From assembly GCA_964484185.1 (NCBI GenBank), contig CAZAEQ010000012.1, positions 1 to 64,000 of the forward strand: a DNA stretch of 64,000 nt. The letters are read 5' to 3'. Below, one piece after another: positions 44,053 to 51,180 of this stretch. This DNA is from F1-120-MAGs238 sp964484185. GTDB taxonomy: Bacteria; Planctomycetota; Phycisphaerae; Phycisphaerales; UBA1924. Every line of letters starts with the position of its first letter. Position 1 is the stretch's first letter. The translations under genes were made by a program, and so were the position numbers. Below the pieces are notes generated by a model. The model did not search any database. It saw only the letters and a program-made list of their open reading frames with translations, and was not told where the DNA came from.

Positions 44053-44846
44053 GTGGCGGCTCCTGTGGCAGCAACGGCCGGGGCAGGTTCAAGCTTGGCC
44101 TGCTCGAATGCGGCATTGGCAACTTGAAGCATGGAGCGGAGGTATTCCTGATGAATCGGGTCTTTCTCGGTGGTGTTGTCGGAGACGATTTTGCCGTCGC
44201 GGAGGCGGATGATTCGCTTTGCATGGCCGGCGATATCTTCTTCGTGGGTCACGATGATGATGGTCTGGCCTTCATTATGTAGAGCCTTGAAGAGGTTGAT
44301 GATTTCGAGGCTGGTTGCGGAATCGAGGTTGCCGGTTGGCTCATCGGCGAGCACGATGCTGGGGCCGTTGACCAGCGCGCGGGCGACGGCGACTCGTTGG
44401 CGCTGGCCGCCGGAAAGCTGATTTGGCTTGTGGTGCATGCGGTCGGCGAGACCGACGCGCTTGAGCGCGGCTTTGGCGCGTTTTGATGCGCCGAACCAGT
44501 TGGTGGGCGAATAGATCAGCGGGAGCATGACATTGTCGAGCGCGGTGGCGCGGTTGAGCAGTTCAAAGCTCTGGAAGACAAATCCGATCTGAGTGTTGCG
44601 AACGTGAGCGAGGTCGGCTGCGCCCATTTTCTGAGTTTGAATTCCATTGAGTTCGTAGACGCCGGCGGTTGGTCTATCGAGGCAGCCCAGGATATTCATG
44701 AGCGTGGACTTGCCGGAACCGGACTGACCCATGATGGCGACGAACTCGTTTTTCTGAATGTCAAGATCGATGCCGCGGAGAGCGTTGACGCGCTCCTGTC
44801 CGACGCGGTAGATCTTCTGGAGTTGGCTGATTCGGATGAGTGGCAT
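44049..44846 (-). CDS. MacB/LolD-type ABC ATPase (export operon gene 2)
   Basis: The 265-residue ATPase carries Walker A GQSGSGKST, Q-loop FVFQSFELLNR, signature LSGGQRQRVAVARAL, Walker B IVLADEPTGNLD and switch His in IIVTHEED. This is the MacB/LolD/FtsE subfamily. It lies 21 bp downstream of the adaptor gene and overlaps the permease start. The C-terminus has an Ala-rich extension of about 30 residues beyond the usual LolD end. Confidence 0.95.
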   Translation of the reverse strand: MPLIRISQLQKIYRVGQERVNALRGIDLDIQKNEFVAIMGQSGSGKSTLMNILGCLDRPTAGVYELNGIQTQKMGAADLAHVRNTQIGFVFQSFELLNRATALDNVMLPLIYSPTNWFGASKRAKAALKRVGLADRMHHKPNQLSGGQRQRVAVARALVNGPSIVLADEPTGNLDSATSLEIINLFKALHNEGQTIIIVTHEEDIAGHAKRIIRLRDGKIVSDNTTEKDPIHQEYLRSMLQVANAAFEQAKLEPAPAVAATGAAT

Positions 44847-44867
44847 AAGTGAGCAGTGCGTTGAAAC

Positions 44868-46178
44868 TTAGAGATCTGGCGCGTTTTCGTCTTCGCCGCC
44901 CTTTGACTTCTTTTCACCTTCAGGTGCGGCCTTTGTGTCAGACATTCGTGCAAGCTTCTGACCATCTTTGAGATTGATGAGCGACTTGGCAGGGCCCGTG
45001 ACGATTTCATCGTCGACGGAAAGTCCGGCGAGGATGATGGTGGTGGTGAGATCGCTTGCGCCGACGGAGACGGGGACACTCACAGCTTTACCGTCGACGA
45101 TTTTGTAAACGACGCGGGCGAATTTCTTGGCGCGATCCAGATGTGAGCTGCCGTCTACCACTGCCTTGGGCAATTCGTCAATCGCGCGATCAACGATCGC
45201 CTGACTGGGGACTTTGATCGCATCGGTGATGGTCTGTACCTGAACATCTACGTTTGCTGTCATGCCGGTCTTGAGCGCTGCACCCTCGCGGATCGTGAGC
45301 AGGACTTCCACTTCAAAATACTTGGTTCCGTCGCGATCGACCTGCATCTGCGGCACAACGCGCTGAACAACTCCTTCGAAATCCAGATTGCGGAACGCGT
45401 TCACATACACGCGAGCTTTTTGATTTATCTCGATGGGAGCGATATTGGATTCATCAACCTTGGCGCGAACCAGCATGTTGGAGAGGTCGGCTACTTCCAT
45501 GATCACGCTGGAGGCGTTATTGAGCGTACCGATCATGACCAGTTCGCCGACTTCCGCAGAGACCTTGGTGACAGTTCCATCGAATCCGACTCTGATGGTT
45601 GTGTTTTCAAGGTCGCGCTCGGCGCGAACGATTCGGGCGCTGGCAGACTCAATGCCGTGTTCGCTGGCGGCGACATTGGCGAGCATTTGTGCGACCTGGG
45701 TTTCGACCTGGTCGAGTTCGGACTTGGCGATGTCTTTAGTGGAATAGAGCTCTTTCTTGCGGCCCAGTTCAACCTGGAGGTTGGCGAGCTGGGCCCGAGT
45801 ACCCTCGAGTCGGGCTTTCTCGGCCATCATGTCGGCCTTCGCGGCGTCGAGCGCGGCCTTGAGGTCACGGTCGTCCATGCGAACCAGGAGGTCGCCTTTT
45901 TTTACCTTTTCGCCGCCTTTGTAGGGGAGTTCGACGATTCGGGCGGAGACTTGGGAAGAGACCTGAACTTTGGTTCGAGCCTCGACCTGGCCGGGAGCCG
46001 AGACGACGCGGACCAACTCGCCTTTCACCGGTTTTTCGAGGCGGACCTCGTTGGGCTTAGAGCCGGGATTGAATTTCTCTTCGAGCTTCTTGTAGGTTCC
46101 GGACGAGTACACCCAGTACCCGCCGCCGGCACAGCCTGCGAGGAGGACAAGGGCGATTGCGATTAACCATTTCCACAC
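44868..46178 (-). CDS. Periplasmic adaptor of MacA/HlyD type (export operon gene 1)
   Basis: A 436-residue protein starting at GTG 46178 with GGGGAG about 9 nt upstream. The N-terminal MWKWLIAIALVLLAGC is a membrane anchor with a possible lipobox. After it come the HlyD-type layout: barrel-sandwich KVQVSSQVSARIVELPYKGGEKVKKGDLL, an alpha-helical hairpin at about 110-180, the lipoyl half, and beta-barrel RVYVNAFRNLDFEGVV. It bridges the permease with the TolC-family channel. It is the first of four co-directional genes with tight or overlapping junctions, so the tripartite system is coherent. Confidence 0.93.
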   Translation of the reverse strand: MWKWLIAIALVLLAGCAGGGYWVYSSGTYKKLEEKFNPGSKPNEVRLEKPVKGELVRVVSAPGQVEARTKVQVSSQVSARIVELPYKGGEKVKKGDLLVRMDDRDLKAALDAAKADMMAEKARLEGTRAQLANLQVELGRKKELYSTKDIAKSELDQVETQVAQMLANVAASEHGIESASARIVRAERDLENTTIRVGFDGTVTKVSAEVGELVMIGTLNNASSVIMEVADLSNMLVRAKVDESNIAPIEINQKARVYVNAFRNLDFEGVVQRVVPQMQVDRDGTKYFEVEVLLTIREGAALKTGMTANVDVQVQTITDAIKVPSQAIVDRAIDELPKAVVDGSSHLDRAKKFARVVYKIVDGKAVSVPVSVGASDLTTTIILAGLSVDDEIVTGPAKSLINLKDGQKLARMSDTKAAPEGEKKSKGGEDENAPDL

Positions 46179-46336
46179 TCAGGCACACTCCCCGATTTGT
46201 TGACGCACCAGCACTCCCGCGAGCGAAATAGGATAACCGGGAGAATAGACGACCGATACGGCAGCGGAGTCTTATTGGGAGTTCGGGGCTCGTTCTTGCA
46301 CAATCGCGTTTCGGGTTCGTATCGTGTTATCTATGC

Positions 46337-46376
46337 AAAAAGCACGAACCCGGCCACGCAAGGTTGCCGGGTTCGT
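46337..46376 (-). terminator. Rho-independent terminator of the PEP-CTERM-like gene
   Basis: On the minus strand ACGAACCCGGC pairs with GCCGGGTTCGT (11 bp, 11-nt loop) and is followed by GCTTTTTGC. It lies 27 bp beyond the stop codon of the gene at 46403. Confidence 0.85.
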
Positions 46377-46402
46377 CAGAAGTCACTTTGATTTATGGGA
46401 GA

Positions 46403-47077
46403 TCAGCGGCGACGGCGGCTGATGAACAGACCACCCATGCCAAGAACGGCGAAGGCGCCGGGGGCGGGAATGGTTGGACCAACAACAACGCTGCCGAATT
46501 GTGCTGCGTCAGTTGCCCAAACATTCACCCCGATGGTCTGGAAGCCCCACTGTACGTGACGAGCAGCATCATTCACGAGCGCGAGACTGATGCTGAACGC
46601 GCCTGGGGTGGCAGTCATCGTTGTGATATTGAACGATGAATAGTCGGGCGCGAAATCCTTGATGAAAATCAGGGTGGTGTGAGCGCTGGTGAAGGTGTTG
46701 GAGAGAACGTTGCCCTCAAAAGTCAACGTGCCGCTGTGGACGCCGGTTGTCTCGATGTAGAGATTGGCTTCCATGATCTTGTTGCCCTGGGCACCCGGGC
46801 CGCCGCCGCCAATGTACCAGTAGGGATTGGTGTCGCCAATGGTGTTCACTGAGAGCGTGACAGATGGAGCGGCGTCGTTGAATGACGCGTTGAGATCGGC
46901 GGTGCCCCAGGGGCTGCCGAACTGGAACGCCCCACCATCACTGGGCAAATTGAAAACGTTCATGTATCCGAGCCAGCCAGCCCCGGAGTTGCCAACGGTG
47001 ACGGTGGAGTCAGCGTTTACAATTGCCGCCATGCCAGCCGAGGCGAGGATCGCGATAAAACTACAGGCTTTTTTCAT
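46403..47077 (-). CDS. Secreted PEP-CTERM-like protein
   Basis: The 224-residue product starts at ATG 47077 with AAGGAG 7 nt upstream; an upstream frame to 47194 runs through the direct-repeat region and is not needed. It has a signal peptide (MKKACSFIAILASAGMAAIVNADS), a beta-rich body of about 170 residues, and the tail PAPGAFAVLGMGGLFISRRRR: a short P-x-P motif, hydrophobic helix and basic end. That is the planctomycete variant of the PEP-CTERM sorting signal, normally processed by exosortase, though no exosortase gene lies in this window. The body is not a family I recognise. Confidence 0.85.
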   Translation of the reverse strand: MKKACSFIAILASAGMAAIVNADSTVTVGNSGAGWLGYMNVFNLPSDGGAFQFGSPWGTADLNASFNDAAPSVTLSVNTIGDTNPYWYIGGGGPGAQGNKIMEANLYIETTGVHSGTLTFEGNVLSNTFTSAHTTLIFIKDFAPDYSSFNITTMTATPGAFSISLALVNDAARHVQWGFQTIGVNVWATDAAQFGSVVVGPTIPAPGAFAVLGMGGLFISRRRR

Positions 47078-47180
47078 GTCTCTTCTCCTTCGAAAATTCG
47101 CACTATTACATACAGATGGAGACAGAAACGGCTTCTGACCCCGATTGCTTTGTTCAAAACTAACACAAATGAACCAGCAT

Positions 47181-47197
47181 TGCAACTGTTTCATGAA
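47181..47197. repeat. 17-bp direct repeat, copy 1
   Basis: TGCAACTGTTTCATGAA, identical to 47322-47338. Here the palindromic half continues as GAAGT instead of GAAAC, so symmetry is imperfect. Confidence 0.7.
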
Positions 47198-47321
47198 GTG
47201 TTTCTTAAAGTTGGTCGAGAATATTGTGTCGATCCGTCATTTACTTGATTTTATACGAACAAAACCTAGAAATACCCGGATTTCATTGTCAGCGGCTATT
47301 GGTTATGGGACTGATTATTGG

Positions 47322-47338
47322 TGCAACTGTTTCATGAA
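47322..47338. repeat. 17-bp direct repeat, copy 2
   Basis: TGCAACTGTTTCATGAA, identical to 47181-47197, 141 bp away. It overlaps the perfect palindrome GTTTCATGAAAC. Confidence 0.7.
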
Positions 47339-47405
47339 ACAACAGGCTCCCCCGCTTCGAGAGAGGTTGGAGACTGCGGAGTGAGATTCTGTGGTGGTCA
47401 GAGGT

Positions 47406-48440
47406 TCAGCAGTTCGAATAGGCGTCGACGAAGTCGAGATAGTCGAAGAAATCGATGACCTCATCGTTATTGAAATCGGCAATGGGATCGTTGTCTGCAA
47501 ATGCGCTGACGAAGTCAAGATAGTCGAAGAAGTCGATGGCGCAATCGCCGTTGAAGTTTGCAGCACAGTCGCGGTTAAAGCCTTCGACGATGACGATCTG
47601 GTTTCCGCCGCCGAACGTGGAGAAGATGAAGGAGCCGGTGATCGGGTCGCGAACACCGCCTTCAGCGCCACCGAGGCCGGAAATCATGACGCGGCGGGTG
47701 GCGGGGATGGGGTCGCCGTTGGCATCGAGTTCATACGCGGCAACGCTACCGGATCCATACTCACACACAAGGCAGCTCGGAACAAGAAAACCAGGGTTGC
47801 CGGCGCCGACGAAGACAATACCTTCCGGGCCACCCCCGATGAATATGTCGACGTCGTTATTGCGCGTCATTGTGTACACGCCCAGCACTGGATCGCTGAT
47901 GGTGAAATCGTACCAGCGACCAGACCCATAGCTTGCGATTTTGAGGCGACTGGCACCGGGAAAGCCGGCTGGCACAAACTGGCAGGTACCTGTCGATCCG
48001 GCAACTCCGAAGTCTCCGAGACTGACCGTAGAAGCTGGCGCTGCGGACCCAAAGGGGATTTGATGCAGAAGATTATTGCTGTAGGTAGTCACAAAGATCG
48101 TGTTGTTTGGCGCGATGGCCACGCCACCATCGATGTTCGGCGCGCTCGAGTAGAGCGTGCCTGGTCCGGCAATTCCAGTGATGGCGTTGTTTGAATCTCG
48201 ATTTATGGGCACTGCGTAGAGAGCGCCACTTGCGCTGTTCGCAGCGCCGCCGACAAGAAGAATATTGGGATTTCCGGGCATGAAGTTGATGCCGCCCAGA
48301 TTTGAGGGAACAGCTGCGGGGCTGCCCAGCGAGCGAATGTTGTAACATGCGCTAAATTCAGGATTGATAACTTGTGCGTTGCACACAGCGATTGCGAAAC
48401 ATGCCGATGCGGCGGCGACGATCATGGCTTTCGATAGCAT
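47406..48440 (-). CDS. Secreted propeller-like protein with dockerin
   Basis: A 344-residue secreted protein (signal MLSKAMIVAAASACFAIAVCNAQ) with GAAGG 7 nt before the ATG. The body contains NHL/propeller-like repeats such as GGVAIAPNNTIFVTTY and GGPEGIVFVGAGNPGFLVP, and a GGAEGGVRDPITGSFIFSTFGGG segment, matching secreted proteins of the choice-of-anchor kind in planctomycetes. The dockerin (CAANFNGDCAIDFFDYLDF ... DAYSNC) ends in Asn-Cys rather than Gly-Cys and has Asn in place of the first Asp of loop 1. TTGACA-N15-TAATCT lies upstream. No enzymatic motif seen. Confidence 0.82.
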   Translation of the reverse strand: MLSKAMIVAAASACFAIAVCNAQVINPEFSACYNIRSLGSPAAVPSNLGGINFMPGNPNILLVGGAANSASGALYAVPINRDSNNAITGIAGPGTLYSSAPNIDGGVAIAPNNTIFVTTYSNNLLHQIPFGSAAPASTVSLGDFGVAGSTGTCQFVPAGFPGASRLKIASYGSGRWYDFTISDPVLGVYTMTRNNDVDIFIGGGPEGIVFVGAGNPGFLVPSCLVCEYGSGSVAAYELDANGDPIPATRRVMISGLGGAEGGVRDPITGSFIFSTFGGGNQIVIVEGFNRDCAANFNGDCAIDFFDYLDFVSAFADNDPIADFNNDEVIDFFDYLDFVDAYSNC

Positions 48441-48458
48441 TTCGGTACCTTCACTTTC

Positions 48459-48485
48459 AGATTATCAGTCTACTGGCTGTGTCAA
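48459..48485 (-). promoter_or_regulatory. Candidate promoter of the dockerin gene at 47406
   Basis: On the minus strand TTGACA (48480-48485) and TAATCT (48459-48464) are 15 nt apart; GATAAT one step earlier is an alternative -10. The -35 overlaps the stop codon of the upstream zinc-ribbon gene. Confidence 0.45.
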
Positions 48486-49219
48486 TAGGGAGAGGTATCT
48501 GCGGGCCCGGGCGCCGGGTTGATAACCGAGCCACATTCTGGACATTTCGGGCTTTTGAGGTCTTTCAGCTGGTAGCTGCAGTATGGGCACATGCCGCGGG
48601 AAAGCAGGTTTTGAGCTTTGACAATCTGAATCCATGAGGGAATGAGGAGTACCCAGGAAAGGGACCAGATGAGAAGGATTGAAAGTACGAGAAAGATTCC
48701 GTTATAGAGGTAGCCTCCATACAGAGGTTCGGATGTGTATACGTTTGCATCAGCCAGTCTCTGGATTACTTCCTTAGGAGATCCGGTGGACACGAGATGC
48801 TGCAGTGCCACCGTTCGTTGCTTTTTCTCGGACTGTGCGTCGGGACCTGGCCAGATGACAAGAGTTTCAAACGTTTCGCGGCGGGTGAGCGCAAGGAATC
48901 CGGATTCAATCTGGACGGGCGGGTTGTATACCACGACTACTGCATCTGGCACCAATCCATCAGCGATTCGCGTGGCTTCATCCCAACTTTCAGCATTGGG
49001 GTCGGAGCCGACCCAGCCTTGGTCACTCTTGCGAAGAACAATCGGTTTGGTCTGATTTGCGAGCGGATTGATATACGAGTTTGGGTCCTGGCCCCGAATC
49101 AGTCGGCCAATCTGTGATTGGGTGTGACTATCCCATTTTGGAAGCAGGAAAATGAGAATAAGAAGCAGCACTGAAAGTACAGCGGAGGCGACGGGGAGCT
49201 TGATTTTCCTTGCAGTCAC
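48482..49219 (-). CDS. Membrane protein with C-terminal zinc ribbon
   Basis: A 245-residue protein with GTG start at 49219 (GAGG just upstream). Hydrophobic helices occur at about 10-28 and 172-195 (IFLVLSILLIWSLSWVLLI), enclosing a domain of about 140 residues that should face the periplasm. The cytosolic tail holds a four-Cys zinc ribbon, CPYCSYQLKDL and CPECG, a module recurrent at the ends of many planctomycete membrane proteins. Function unknown. Confidence 0.8.
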   Translation of the reverse strand: MTARKIKLPVASAVLSVLLLILIFLLPKWDSHTQSQIGRLIRGQDPNSYINPLANQTKPIVLRKSDQGWVGSDPNAESWDEATRIADGLVPDAVVVVYNPPVQIESGFLALTRRETFETLVIWPGPDAQSEKKQRTVALQHLVSTGSPKEVIQRLADANVYTSEPLYGGYLYNGIFLVLSILLIWSLSWVLLIPSWIQIVKAQNLLSRGMCPYCSYQLKDLKSPKCPECGSVINPAPGPADTSPY

Positions 49220-49528
49220 GAGACCTCACGCGATCTTTTGCCTGGAATGAAACCAACGCCGTTTCACTCAACCCATAGTGGTACCTATGGAGTTGTCCAC
49301 AACATATCCACATTTGCACATTTTCGCCGCCACGGGGCAAGTGTTTGTAAATAGTTTGGATTATTCTGACTCTTCGAGTTGACGAAATGCCTCAGGTCTG
49401 CGACACTTCACCTCCCCATCGGTATATAGGATGGGCTTACTAAAGCGGGCACTCGCGGGTTCGAGCCGCTGTAGTTGTTTTTCGTGTGTTTGAAGCGTCA
49501 CGACACGAGCGTGACAAGGGAGTTGTCT
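49220..49528. other. Intergenic region with two DnaA-box-like 9-mers
   Basis: About 310 bases between divergent genes. TTGTCCACA (49293-49301) and ATATCCACA (49304-49312) each differ by one base from the consensus TTATCCACA. No tRNA could be folded, although CGGGTTCGAGCC near 49460 resembles a T-loop. Confidence 0.4.
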
Positions 49529-50893
49529 ATGGCGGGTCCTACCCGGGCGAGTTTGGGCGTTGGAATCACGATCACATTGCTGAGCGTTCTCACGCTTGGG
49601 TTCTTTGTGGCGTTTGTGATTTTCTTTGGCAGAGCAAACAATGCCAGCAAATTGAAAGACGATGCAGATCGTCAGAATGCTGAAATTGTCAAGGCAGAAG
49701 AAAAGAACGCTGAAGCTGTGCGCGTGCTGATGGCAGAAGCCAAGACATCCGGCAAATCGCTGGTTGGCTATCTGACTGAGAGCTACGGCGGCACGATGGA
49801 ACGCGTGACTGGCTCCAAGCGCGAAACACCAAAGTCGTTTGGCGACAAACTCAAGGCCTCTGATATTCCTGAAGGCACCAATCTCATGAGTGTCGTTGCA
49901 TCGCTCAAGGGTGAGCTTGCGAACGCCCAGGGTCAGCTCGCTGAAGCCAACCGTGCACGCGATGCGGCACTGCAAGATCAGAAAGCGGCAGCAGATCGCA
50001 CCGAACTTCTGCGTAAGCAGCAGGATGAATCGTACAAGGCGCTTGCAGACGATGTCGGCCGCACCAAGAGCGATGCCGATTCGTACCGTGCAGGCTTTGA
50101 AACTGCCAAGGCAGAGTACGAGAAGCGCATTGAATCAATCCAGAATGAAACCGGCGATCGTGTGACCAAGTTGAAGGATGAAGTTGGCCGCATGAAGGAA
50201 GAGACCCTTGTGTTGAGCAGCCAGCTGTCAGCACTTCGTGGCGACAAGAAGAAAGAACTGCTCCGTCCTGATGATGAGGCTTCGCTTGTCGATGGCCACG
50301 TCATGGGTCTGAACTCAGGCGAACGCCAGGCGTTTATCAGCCTTGGCAGCAAGAACAAAATCACGCTGGGAATGGAATTTGCGGTCTACGCAGATGCCCG
50401 TTCTGTCCGTCCGGATGCTGATGGCAACTACCCGGCCCCCAAGGGCAAGCTTGAAGTTATCAGCGTCGATACAGACAACGCGATCTGCCGCATTGTCTTC
50501 GAAAACCGCGGCCAGCCCGTGGTCTCCGGCGATGTGCTGGTGAACCCGATCTTTGATCCCACCAAGACCTACAAGTTTGTAGCGTTTGGAAACTTCGATG
50601 CCGATGGCGACCGGATTGCGACTGCTCTGGAGCGGAAACAGCTCGCATCACTGATTGAAGAATGGGGCGGGTCAGTTGCTGAAGATCTCGGCGGCGATGT
50701 GGACTTCCTTGTTCTTGGCGCCCGCCCGCAGCTCGGTCCCAAGCCGGGCACCGATGCCCCGATCGAATTCGTGCAGGCCTATGTGCAGCGCGAGCGCGAA
50801 ATTCAGAAGTACGACCAGCTGCTCAAGCAGGCAACATCCACCGGTATCCCGGTGCTCAATGAGAACCGCCTGAACACGCTCCTGGGCCGCTGA
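49529..50893 (+). CDS. Membrane-anchored coiled-coil protein with BRCT-like C-terminus
   Basis: Start at ATG 49529 (AAGGGAG, 6 nt spacing), giving 454 residues. An N-terminal helix (GITITLLSVLTLGFFVAFVIFF) anchors the protein, followed by about 200 residues of coiled coil rich in Lys, Glu, Ala. A beta-rich region contains RQAFISLGSKNKITLGMEFAVY and GKLEVISVD. The last 90 residues read KTYKFVAFGNFDADGD, LIEEWGGSVAEDLGGDVDFLVLG and IPVLNENRLNTLLG, which follow the order of a BRCT domain (beta1-alpha1-Gly-Gly-beta2/3-DYLV-like-IPV helix). BRCT domains usually bind phosphopeptides or DNA ends; here an envelope location is implied. Function unknown. A perfect terminator follows at 50919. Confidence 0.82.
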   Translation: MAGPTRASLGVGITITLLSVLTLGFFVAFVIFFGRANNASKLKDDADRQNAEIVKAEEKNAEAVRVLMAEAKTSGKSLVGYLTESYGGTMERVTGSKRETPKSFGDKLKASDIPEGTNLMSVVASLKGELANAQGQLAEANRARDAALQDQKAAADRTELLRKQQDESYKALADDVGRTKSDADSYRAGFETAKAEYEKRIESIQNETGDRVTKLKDEVGRMKEETLVLSSQLSALRGDKKKELLRPDDEASLVDGHVMGLNSGERQAFISLGSKNKITLGMEFAVYADARSVRPDADGNYPAPKGKLEVISVDTDNAICRIVFENRGQPVVSGDVLVNPIFDPTKTYKFVAFGNFDADGDRIATALERKQLASLIEEWGGSVAEDLGGDVDFLVLGARPQLGPKPGTDAPIEFVQAYVQREREIQKYDQLLKQATSTGIPVLNENRLNTLLGR

Positions 50894-50918
50894 GTTCCAG
50901 GTTGATTTGAGAATCTTC

Positions 50919-50949
50919 AAAGGGCGAAGAGGCAACTCTTCGCCCTTTT
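50919..50949 (+). terminator. Rho-independent terminator
   Basis: AAAGGGCGAAGAG and CTCTTCGCCCTTT form a perfect 13-bp stem with loop GCAA, ending in TTTT. It closes the coiled-coil gene and precedes the tandem repeat. Confidence 0.9.
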
Positions 50950-50965
50950 CAATTGATTATGCTTC

Positions 50966-51180
50966 TGGCGGAACATGGCGGAACATGGCGGAACATGGCG
51001 GAACATGGCGGAACATGGCGNNNNNNNNNNNNNNNNNNNNNNNNNNNNNNNNNNNNNNNNNNNNNNNNNNNNNNNNNNNNNNNNNNNNNNNNNNNNNNNN
51101 NNNNNNNNNNNNNNNNNNNNTGGCGGAACATGGCGGAACATGGCGGAACATGGCGGAACATGGCGGAACATGGCGAATCA
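50966..51180. repeat. 10-bp tandem repeat with assembly gap before the acyltransferase gene
   Basis: The unit GAACATGGCG is repeated five times at 50971-51020 (after a partial unit) and five times at 51121-51170, then degenerates (TGGCGAATCA) into the coding start. A run of 100 N (51021-51120) lies between. The phase of the repeat shifts by 5 across the N run, so the gap is a placeholder and the true copy number is unknown. Each unit contains an ATG. Because 10 is not a multiple of 3, all three frames are open and give the same ten-residue peptide in rotation. Confidence 0.95.
51021..51120. other. Assembly gap (100 N) inside the tandem repeat
   Basis: A run of exactly 100 undetermined bases. 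The repeat phase on its two sides does not fit a gap of 100 bases, so its length is arbitrary. Confidence 0.98.

Larger units (their letters stand above)
47078..47405. promoter_or_regulatory. Upstream region with 17-bp direct repeat
   Basis: This 328-bp stretch is AT-richer than its surroundings and carries TGCAACTGTTTCATGAA twice, at 47181-47197 and 47322-47338. The second copy extends to a perfect 12-bp palindrome GTTTCATGAAAC at 47329-47340. The copies lie about 104 and 245 bp upstream of the PEP-CTERM-like ATG, so they are candidate operators; no factor can be named. Confidence 0.5.

Noticed and set aside
49440..49490. Possible tRNA T-arm (CGGGTTCGAGCC)
   Set aside because: The 5-bp T-stem cannot pair fully and no acceptor, D or anticodon arm is found around it.
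50907..51179. N-terminal extension of the acyltransferase through the N run
   Set aside because: The reading frame across undetermined bases of unknown length is not meaningful; the conserved part begins after 51180.
50966..51180. CRISPR-like array
   Set aside because: The 10-bp unit is directly reiterated without spacers, so it is a simple tandem repeat.
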